DNA of 10,616 nt from Solirubrobacterales bacterium (GTDB lineage: Bacteria; Actinomycetota; Thermoleophilia; Solirubrobacterales; Solirubrobacteraceae). A program made the translations under genes and the position numbers. The stretch is from NCBI GenBank assembly GCA_025964065.1, contig JAOPZO010000051.1:1-10616 (forward strand). Reading direction: 5' to 3'. A model generated the notes under the pieces. That model made no database searches. It was given only the letters and a program-made list of their open reading frames with translations, and was not told the origin of the DNA. Position 1 is the first letter of the stretch; every line of letters begins with the position of its first letter. Of the stretch, positions 6,241 to 10,616 are shown piece after piece.

Positions 6241-6858
6241 TCAGAAGACCGAGTGCACGGGGACCTCCGCGGCCAGCCGGAAGGGCGGCACGAGGGCGAC
6301 GTGGTCGCCGCTCCAGAAGCGGCCCGGGTCGTACCAGCTCGCCGGGCGCTCCGCGGGCAGGACGCCCATGGCCTGGAAGGTCGCCGCCACGAGCTCGGCG
6401 CAGTAGATCGACTCGAGGCTCGACTCCCGGCGGCGGTAGCGCCCGCGGGCCCAGCGGCCGGCGAGGCCGAGGGTGGTCGGGAACGCGCGGCCGTCGTAGC
6501 GCTCGATCGTCTCCACGAGCCGGTCCTCGTGGCGGCGCTCGAGCGGCCCCTCGAGCTGCCGGGTCCACGCGCGCTGGCCGTAGCGCTTCTCCCAGGTCGT
6601 GACGGCGTCGCGGAGGCGGTGGAGCTGCACGCCGCGCTGAAGCCTGCCGGTCCACACGTCGGGAAGCGAGCGGCCGAGCTCCGCGTGCCACAGGAGCGGC
6701 GGGAGGTCGTCGAGCGCGACGACCATGCCCACGTGATTCACCGGGCTGTTCGTGAGGGTCCGGATCGCGACGTCCGCCCACGAGCGACCACGGAACAGCC
6801 AGACGTCGCCGGTGGTGGCCGTCGCGACGGCCTCGTCGAGCGTCAGGGAGTCGGGCAC
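6241..6858 (-). CDS. YiiX-like permuted papain-fold (NlpC/P60 superfamily) cysteine hydrolase
   Basis: The product is 205 residues. The order of catalytic motifs is that of the circularly permuted NlpC/P60 group (YiiX/YebB, LRAT-like): a first block TGDVWLFRG at 16-24, then the catalytic His42 in NSPVNHVGMVV, and the nucleophile Cys153 near the C-terminus in SIYCAELVAATFQAMGVL. Family members hydrolyse or transfer acyl or amide bonds in lipids or peptides; the substrate here is unknown. Unlike secreted relatives it shows no signal peptide or membrane segment, so it is probably cytoplasmic. The frame is open to 7005, but GTG 6858 is chosen: the conserved domain begins just after it, upstream codons overlap the divergent small gene, and TACGCT lies 7 nt before the GTG. 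A hairpin follows its stop. The family call is good; the biological role is open. Confidence 0.82.
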   Translation of the reverse strand: MPDSLTLDEAVATATTGDVWLFRGRSWADVAIRTLTNSPVNHVGMVVALDDLPPLLWHAELGRSLPDVWTGRLQRGVQLHRLRDAVTTWEKRYGQRAWTRQLEGPLERRHEDRLVETIERYDGRAFPTTLGLAGRWARGRYRRRESSLESIYCAELVAATFQAMGVLPAERPASWYDPGRFWSGDHVALVPPFRLAAEVPVHSVF

Positions 6859-6864
6859 GCGGGG

Positions 6865-6871
6865 TAGCGTA
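6865..6871. promoter_or_regulatory. Shared symmetrical -10 element TAGCGTA for two divergent leaderless genes
   Basis: Read on the plus strand, TAGCGT (6865-6870) is followed by 6 nt and then GTG 6877. Read on the minus strand, TACGCT (6871-6866) is followed by 7 nt and then GTG 6858. One heptamer thus offers a -10 box in both directions, with only 18 nt between the start codons. No strong -35 hexamer is seen on either side. Confidence 0.5.
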
Positions 6872-6876
6872 GGCGC

Positions 6877-7035
6877 GTGCGCGTCCCCTGGAAGCTCCTC
6901 GGCCTCGCGGGCGTCGCCGGCGTCGCCGCCTCCGGGGCCGTCGTGGCCCGTCGGCGCCGCGCCCAGCAGGAGTACGACCCCGAGGCGCTGCGGGCGAAGC
7001 TGCACGAGCGCCTGGCGGCCGCCAGGGCCGGCTGA
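6877..7035 (+). CDS. Small membrane-anchored protein, 52 residues
   Basis: This short gene begins at GTG 6877 and its TGA (7033-7035) overlaps the ATG of the acetyltransferase by one base. The product starts VRVPWKLLGLAG and has one hydrophobic, alanine/glycine/valine-rich helix at about residues 6-23, then a basic stop-transfer cluster ARRRR (about 24-28). A short cytoplasmic tail rich in charged residues follows (EYDPEALRAKLHERLAAA), probably amphipathic helix. The positive cluster after the helix predicts N-out/C-in topology. TAGCGT lies exactly 6 nt before the GTG, and codons end in G/C throughout, both supporting a real gene. Small one-helix proteins of this type occur in actinobacteria, but I know of no function. 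Coupling with the acetyltransferase suggests co-expression. Confidence 0.72.
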   Translation: MRVPWKLLGLAGVAGVAASGAVVARRRRAQQEYDPEALRAKLHERLAAARAG

Positions 7036-7619
7036 TGGAGCTCATCGGCCCGGCGCTCACCCTCCGCCCACCGGGACCGGACGACGCCGACGCGCTCTTC
7101 GCTCTCGGCCGTGACCCCGAGGTCGTGCGCTGGTTCTCCTGGGGGCCCTACACCTCGGGGGCCGAGCCCCGCGCGTGGATCGCCGCGCAGGTCGGGCGGC
7201 GCGAGCGCGGCGAGGCGCTCGCGCTCGCGATGCTCCACCACGAGCACGGCCTGGTCGGCATCACCGAGCTCGCCGAGTGGTCCCGCCGCGACCGCCGCGC
7301 CGTCGTCGGCACCTGGTTCGCCCGGCGGTGGTGGGGGAGCGGCCTGAACGCGGAGAGCAAGCGCCTCGTCGCCCTCCTCGCCTTCGGCCACTGCGGCCTC
7401 GAGCGCCTCGGCGCCTACGCGGACGTCGGCAACGCCCGCTCCCGTGCCGCGCTCGTGAAGGCGGGCTTCGAGGAGGAGGGCGTCCTCCGCGGCTTCCACC
7501 GCCACGGCGAGGAGCAGAAGTCGGTGGCGTCGTTCAGCCTGCTGCGGACGGAGTGGCGGGCGGGTGCGGTCGCCGGCGAGCTGCGCGGGGCGGTGCCGGA
7601 GGCGTTCCGGCTGGGCTGA
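7035..7619 (+). CDS. GNAT-family N-acetyltransferase (RimJ/RimL-like)
   Basis: The product is 194 residues and is expected to transfer an acetyl group from acetyl-CoA to an amine, either a protein N-terminus or a small molecule. The N-terminal strand and helix (LTLRPPGPDDADALFALGRDPEVVRWFSW) are typical of the RimJ/RimL group. A central strand (GLVGITELAEW) leads to the acetyl-CoA pyrophosphate loop at about residues 95-103 (ARRWWGSGL). The C-terminal motif follows (ERLGAYADVGNARSRAALVKAGFEEEGVLRG), including the conserved asparagine-serine pair. About 20 residues after the catalytic core look like a variable tail. ATG 7035 overlaps the stop of the small membrane gene (ATGA-like junction TGATG), indicating translational coupling. 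It converges on the ABC permease gene, with 37 bases between stops. The substrate cannot be inferred. Confidence 0.9.
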   Translation: MELIGPALTLRPPGPDDADALFALGRDPEVVRWFSWGPYTSGAEPRAWIAAQVGRRERGEALALAMLHHEHGLVGITELAEWSRRDRRAVVGTWFARRWWGSGLNAESKRLVALLAFGHCGLERLGAYADVGNARSRAALVKAGFEEEGVLRGFHRHGEEQKSVASFSLLRTEWRAGAVAGELRGAVPEAFRLG

Positions 7620-7634
7620 GTGCGCGCGAGCGCC

Positions 7635-7647
7635 CCGCGCAGCGCGG
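7635..7647. terminator. Weak candidate hairpin between acetyltransferase and ABC permease genes
   Basis: CCGCG and CGCGG pair around a CAG loop within the 37-base gap between two convergent stops. The stem is short and there is no T-tract. Position is the main support. Confidence 0.22.
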
Positions 7648-7656
7648 CAACGCGTC

Positions 7657-8406
7657 CTACGACCGCTTCGCGTCCCAGGAGAACCCGCGGATCGCGAGCA
7701 CGGCGCCGCCGATCCCCCAGAGCGCGATCACGCCGAGCGAGCCCGCGTTGTCCGCGAGTGAGGCGCCCGTGACCATGGCGCCGCTCAGGCCGTCGATGAC
7801 GTGCGTGAGCGGCAGCGCGCGGCCGATGTCGCGCAGGAACGCCGGGGCGTCCTCCGCGTCGAAGAAGACCCCCGACACGAAGATCACCGGCAGGAAGACG
7901 ACGTTGACGAACGCGGGCGCCGAGTCGAAGTTCGGGATCAGGTGGGAGTACGCGACGCCGAGGGCGGCGAGGCACGCGACGCCCGCGACGACGAAGACCA
8001 CGAGCTCGAGGTAGTCCTCGGGCCAGCCCGTGCCGAAGAAGAGGCGGCCGCTGACCACGACGATCGTGACCTGGATCGCCGCGTTCGTGACCGCGTTCGC
8101 CGCGAGCGCGCCGAGGTAGGCGCCACTCGGCAGCGGGGTGCCGCGCATCCGCTTCAGTACGCCCTGCTCGCGGAGGAAGACGAGGTTCATCGCGAGGGCG
8201 GAGAACGTCGTGGAGAGCACGCTCATCCCCGCGATGCCGGGGACGATGACGTCGAGCGCGTCCTGGTCGCCGGAGACGATCGCGCCGATCAGGAACAGGA
8301 ACAGCAGCGGCAGGACGAAGTTGAAGAACGCCGCGGAGGGGTTGCGCCAGAACATCCGGCGCTCCAGGCGGTACTGGTGCCAGCCGAGGGTGAGCGCGTC
8401 AGGCAC
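7657..8406 (-). CDS. ABC-2 type transporter permease
   Basis: This is a 249-residue integral membrane subunit of a two-gene exporter. A cytoplasmic N-terminus with the amphipathic WHQYRLERRMFWRNPSAAFF precedes about six hydrophobic segments. Roughly these are 26-46, 54-76, 98-120, 129-150, 160-181 and 220-243. Between segments two and three lies FLREQGVLKRMRGTPL, the conserved ABC-2 coupling region, and LPLTHVIDGLSGAM after segment five is also typical. Start GTG 8406 overlaps the end of the ATPase gene by eight bases, so translation is coupled and the two proteins should form a complex. Relatives export antibiotics, lipids or polysaccharide precursors; nothing nearby names the cargo. Confidence 0.92.
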   Translation of the reverse strand: MPDALTLGWHQYRLERRMFWRNPSAAFFNFVLPLLFLFLIGAIVSGDQDALDVIVPGIAGMSVLSTTFSALAMNLVFLREQGVLKRMRGTPLPSGAYLGALAANAVTNAAIQVTIVVVSGRLFFGTGWPEDYLELVVFVVAGVACLAALGVAYSHLIPNFDSAPAFVNVVFLPVIFVSGVFFDAEDAPAFLRDIGRALPLTHVIDGLSGAMVTGASLADNAGSLGVIALWGIGGAVLAIRGFSWDAKRS

Positions 8407-9292
8407 GGGCGGGCACCGGGGGGATCGGGGCGTCGGCGGCCGCGTCGGCCGTGAGCTCCAGGTAGACGTCCTCGAGCGAGGGTCGGCTCACGGTGAGCTC
8501 CGCGACGGTGCCGCCGTGCGCGAGCGCCGCGGCGGTGAGGTCGTGCACGAGGCGCGTCGGGTCCTCGACCTCGCGCTCCTGCACGCGCCCGTCCTCGTCG
8601 CGCCAGGTGACCCGGGCGCGGGTGAGCGCCCCCACGCCGAGCTCGGCGGGCCGGCCGATCGCGAGGATCCGCCCGGCCTTGATGATCGCGACGCGGTCGG
8701 CGAGCTCCTGCGCCTCGTCGAGGTAGTGCGTCGTCAGCAGGACGGTCTTGCCGAGGTCCCGGAGCGAGCGGATCGTGTCCCAGGCGGCGCGGCGGGCCGC
8801 CGGGTCGAAGCCGGTGGTCGGCTCGTCGAGGAAGATGAGCTCCGGGTCGCCGACGAGCGCGAGCGCCAGGTCCAGGCGCCGCGCCTGGCCGCCGCTGAGG
8901 GTTCGCACGCGCGCGTCGGCCTTCTCCTGGAGGCCCGCGACGGCGATCACCTCCTCGACGTCCCGCGGGTGCGGGTACAGCCGCGCCCAGTGCGTGACGG
9001 CCTCGCGGACGGTGACGAAGCGGTACATCCCGCCCGCCTGCAGGACGATGCCGACGCGGCTCCGCAGCTCGCGCGGCCGGGTGCCGGGGTCGAAGCCCAG
9101 GACGGAGACCTCGCCGGAGGTCCGGTCGCGATAGCCCTCGAGCACCTCGACCGTCGTGGTCTTGCCCGCGCCGTTGGGCCCGAGCAGGCCGAACACCTCG
9201 CCCCGGGCGACCTCGAAGTCGATGCCGCGCACGGCATCGTGGGTCCCGTAGGACTTGCGGAGGTCGCGAACCTCGATCGCAGGGCTGCTCAC
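8399..9292 (-). CDS. ABC transporter ATP-binding protein, DrrA-like with C-terminal DUF4162-type domain
   Basis: This is a 297-residue cytoplasmic ATPase powering the adjacent ABC-2 permease. Walker A is at 38-46 (GPNGAGKTT), the Q-loop at Gln85, and the signature at 132-140 (LSGGQARRL). Walker B is LIFLDEP at 152-158, with the catalytic Glu157, and the switch His is 189 (TTHYLDEAQELADR). From about residue 215 an extra domain of some 70 residues (ITRARVTW-like strand start, ending SRPSLEDVYLELT) matches the C-terminal DUF4162 region of DrrA-type multidrug and antibiotic exporters. GTG 9292 gives VSSPAIEVRDLRKSYG, a normal N-terminus. The stop overlaps the permease start. It is divergent from the Ppx/GppA gene with 28 nt between start codons. 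All catalytic residues are present. Confidence 0.94.
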   Translation of the reverse strand: MSSPAIEVRDLRKSYGTHDAVRGIDFEVARGEVFGLLGPNGAGKTTTVEVLEGYRDRTSGEVSVLGFDPGTRPRELRSRVGIVLQAGGMYRFVTVREAVTHWARLYPHPRDVEEVIAVAGLQEKADARVRTLSGGQARRLDLALALVGDPELIFLDEPTTGFDPAARRAAWDTIRSLRDLGKTVLLTTHYLDEAQELADRVAIIKAGRILAIGRPAELGVGALTRARVTWRDEDGRVQEREVEDPTRLVHDLTAAALAHGGTVAELTVSRPSLEDVYLELTADAAADAPIPPVPARA

Positions 9293-9299
9293 GACGTCC

Positions 9300-9306
9300 C
9301 ATCATG
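9300..9306. promoter_or_regulatory. Possible overlapping divergent -10 elements (CATCATG)
   Basis: CATGAT on the minus strand (9306-9301) ends 8 nt before the ATPase GTG 9292. CATCAT on the plus strand (9300-9305) ends 15 nt before the Ppx ATG 9321. Both are partial matches to TATAAT in a 28-nt divergent gap. This is weaker than the TASSST boxes elsewhere. Confidence 0.3.
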
Positions 9307-9320
9307 GCAAGCTGCGGCTG

Positions 9321-10205
9321 ATGCGATGCGCCTGCATCGACATCGGATCGAATACGACGCGCCTGCTCGTGGCCGAACACGGCCCGGGCGAGGTCGTGCT
9401 GCGCGACGTCGCCGCGGACCGTGCCTTCACCCGCCTGGCCGCCGACCGGGGCGCGGACGGCAGCCTCTCGCCCGAGCGGATCGTGCTCGTGGCCGAGGTC
9501 GTCGCGACCCAGGCCACCCTCGCGCGGGAGGCCGGAGCGACCGCCCTGCGTGCCGTCGCGACCGCCGCCGTGCGCGACGCGCCGAACGCGGACGCCCTGT
9601 GCGCCGCGGTCCTCGCGCGAAGCGGCGTCGTCGTCGAGGTCATCGACGGGGACGAGGAGGCGCGGCTGGCCTTCGCCGGCGCCACCGGCCTCCTGGGCAC
9701 GCCGCCCGGCCCCGACGAGCGCCTCGGGGTCGTCGACGTCGGCGGCGGCTCGACCGAGCTCGTCTGCGGCACCACGCGCGACGGCGTGGGCTGGTCGCGC
9801 TCCTTCCGGATCGGCTCGGGGGTGCTCACGGAGCGCCACGTGCGCGGCGCGTGCCCGAGCGCCGCGGAGCTCGCCGCCCTGCGCGCCGACGTCGCACAGG
9901 CCTTCTCCGCGCTCGACCCGCCCGCGGTCCGCGCCGCCCACGCAGTCGGGGGGAGCGCCACCTCGCTCGGGCGCCTCACGGGCGGCGAGCTGCACCCCGC
10001 CTCGCTGGATCGCGCGCTCGAGGCGCTCTGCTCGGGCCCGGTCGCCGTGGTGGCCGAGCGCCTCGGCCTGCACCCCGACCGCGTGCGCATGCTCCCCGCG
10101 GGCATCGTCGTGCTCGGGGAGGCCGCCCGGGCGCTCGGCGTGCCGCTCCGGATCGCCTCGGGTGGCCTGCGCGAGGGCGTCATCCTCGCCATGGCCTCCG
10201 GGTAG
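9321..10205 (+). CDS. Short Ppx/GppA-family phosphatase (exopolyphosphatase type)
   Basis: This 294-residue cytoplasmic enzyme of the ASKHA fold probably removes terminal phosphate from polyphosphate or converts pppGpp to ppGpp. The first phosphate loop is CIDIGSNTTRLL (5-16). ATAAVRDAPNA follows at 80-90, then VIDGDEEARLAF at 107-118 with the catalytic glutamate region. The second phosphate loop is VVDVGGGSTELV at 137-148, an adenosine-type motif AVGGSATSLG is at 208-217, and the closing motif ASGGLREGVIL is at 279-289. It lacks the C-terminal HD-type domain of the long E. coli Ppx, as usual in actinobacteria. ATG 9321 is chosen because the family N-terminus starts there, although the frame is open back to 9255. 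A CHAD gene begins 9 bases after its stop, favouring a polyphosphate role. Confidence 0.93.
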   Translation: MRCACIDIGSNTTRLLVAEHGPGEVVLRDVAADRAFTRLAADRGADGSLSPERIVLVAEVVATQATLAREAGATALRAVATAAVRDAPNADALCAAVLARSGVVVEVIDGDEEARLAFAGATGLLGTPPGPDERLGVVDVGGGSTELVCGTTRDGVGWSRSFRIGSGVLTERHVRGACPSAAELAALRADVAQAFSALDPPAVRAAHAVGGSATSLGRLTGGELHPASLDRALEALCSGPVAVVAERLGLHPDRVRMLPAGIVVLGEAARALGVPLRIASGGLREGVILAMASG

Positions 10206-10208
10206 GCT
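10203..10208 (+). promoter_or_regulatory. Candidate -10 box TAGGCT for the CHAD gene, overlapping a stop codon
   Basis: TAGGCT starts with the TAG stop of the Ppx/GppA gene. It is followed by six bases (CCCGGG) and then ATG 10215, the same spacing as at 1436, 3489 and 6877. It could drive a leaderless transcript in addition to read-through from the upstream gene. Confidence 0.45.
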
Positions 10209-10214
10209 CCCGGG

Positions 10215-10616
10215 ATGGCGAAGGCCCGGCCGGTCCCCGGCCTGCACGCGCAGCTCCCGTTCGCCGAGGCGGCCGCCGCGACCGTGCGCGTGCGGACCGA
10301 GGAGCTCTTCGACGCGCAGGACGGCGTCCTCGACACGACCGAGGTGGAGCGCGTCCACGCGATGCGGGTCGCCACCCGCCGCCTCCGCGCCGTGCTCGAG
10401 ATCTACCGCCCGTGCTTCGAGCAGGAGCACTACCGCCCGGTCCTCCGGGATGTGAAGGCGCTCGCCGACGCGCTCGGCGCCCGCCGCGACCCCGACGTCC
10501 AGCTTCTCGCGCTCGACCGCCTCGAGGCCGACATGCCCGAGGAGGACCGCGCGGGCCTCGAGCTCCTCGCGGCCGAGGTCCGGGAGGAGCAGGCCGCGGG
10601 CAACGAGCTCCTCGCC
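10215..10616 (+). CDS. CHAD domain protein (3' end cut by window edge)
   Basis: The first 134 residues are inside the window and the frame is still open at the edge. The hallmark CHAD sequence VHAMRVATRRLRAVLEIYRP, at about residues 47-66, carries the conserved histidine and the arginine ladder of this helical domain. LADALGARRDPDVQLLALDRL follows as the next helices. CHAD domains bind inorganic polyphosphate through these basic residues. No CYTH domain precedes it: the protein starts only about 15 residues before the first CHAD helix. Its place directly after a Ppx/GppA phosphatase supports a role in polyphosphate storage or turnover. Full CHAD proteins are usually two to four times this length, so much is missing to the right. 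Confidence 0.92.
   Translation, partial: MAKARPVPGLHAQLPFAEAAAATVRVRTEELFDAQDGVLDTTEVERVHAMRVATRRLRAVLEIYRPCFEQEHYRPVLRDVKALADALGARRDPDVQLLALDRLEADMPEEDRAGLELLAAEVREEQAAGNELLA

Noticed and set aside
6859..7005. N-terminal extension of the YiiX-like protein up to 7005
   Set aside because: It would overlap the divergent small membrane gene on the opposite strand. The hydrolase domain begins right after GTG 6858, and the extension resembles no signal peptide.
8289..10430. 713-residue open frame on the minus strand
   Set aside because: It runs antisense to Ppx/GppA and CHAD and out of frame through the ABC genes. It has no recognisable motif, while the overlapped genes have complete catalytic motifs.

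Overview
The window is very GC-rich DNA (roughly three quarters G+C by eye) with almost every codon ending in G or C. It is densely packed with genes on both strands. The gene set fits a high-GC actinobacterium, most likely of the Thermoleophilia/Solirubrobacterales type: a short Ppx/GppA phosphatase followed by a CHAD protein, a class III alcohol dehydrogenase, an ABC-2 exporter with a DrrA-like ATPase, NarL-type and phytochrome-type histidine kinases, and apparently leaderless genes. This placement is an inference from gene content and composition. No RNA genes, insertion sequences, phage genes or CRISPR arrays were seen.

Layout. (1) 1-1407, minus strand: a small DUF1330-like protein followed by a PAS histidine kinase whose last few residues run off the left edge. 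The kinase is open to the window edge. (2) 1436-2922, plus strand: a class III (formaldehyde-type) zinc alcohol dehydrogenase and a DoxX-like membrane protein. (3) 2929-3489, minus strand: an acidic soluble protein of unknown function. (4) 3550-6017, plus strand: a histidine kinase with no sensor domain, translationally coupled (GTGA overlap) to a REC-GGDEF-EAL protein in which both cyclic-di-GMP domains look active. (5) 6019-6240: a non-genic stretch with a strong hairpin and what looks like frame-broken minus-strand coding sequence. (6) 6241-6858, minus strand: a YiiX-like permuted papain-fold hydrolase, back to back with (7) 6877-7619, plus strand: a 52-residue membrane-anchored protein overlapping a GNAT acetyltransferase. 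(8) 7657-9292, minus strand: an ABC-2 exporter, ATPase then permease. (9) 9321-10616, plus strand: a Ppx/GppA phosphatase and the start of a CHAD protein, a polyphosphate-related pair.

The most striking thing is the start-site architecture. Seven starts have a TASSST hexamer (S = G or C) 6-8 nt before the start codon. That is where a sigma-70 -10 box would sit if transcription began on the start codon or within a nucleotide or two of it. In three cases the T-A-G of that box is also the stop codon of the preceding gene. At 6858/6877 one symmetrical heptamer, TAGCGTA, supplies a -10 box to two divergent genes whose start codons are only 18 nt apart. Four divergent pairs have only 18, 28, 28 and 60 nt between start codons. 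The sensorless kinase/REC-GGDEF-EAL pair, divergent from an unknown protein, is the most interesting protein-level module.
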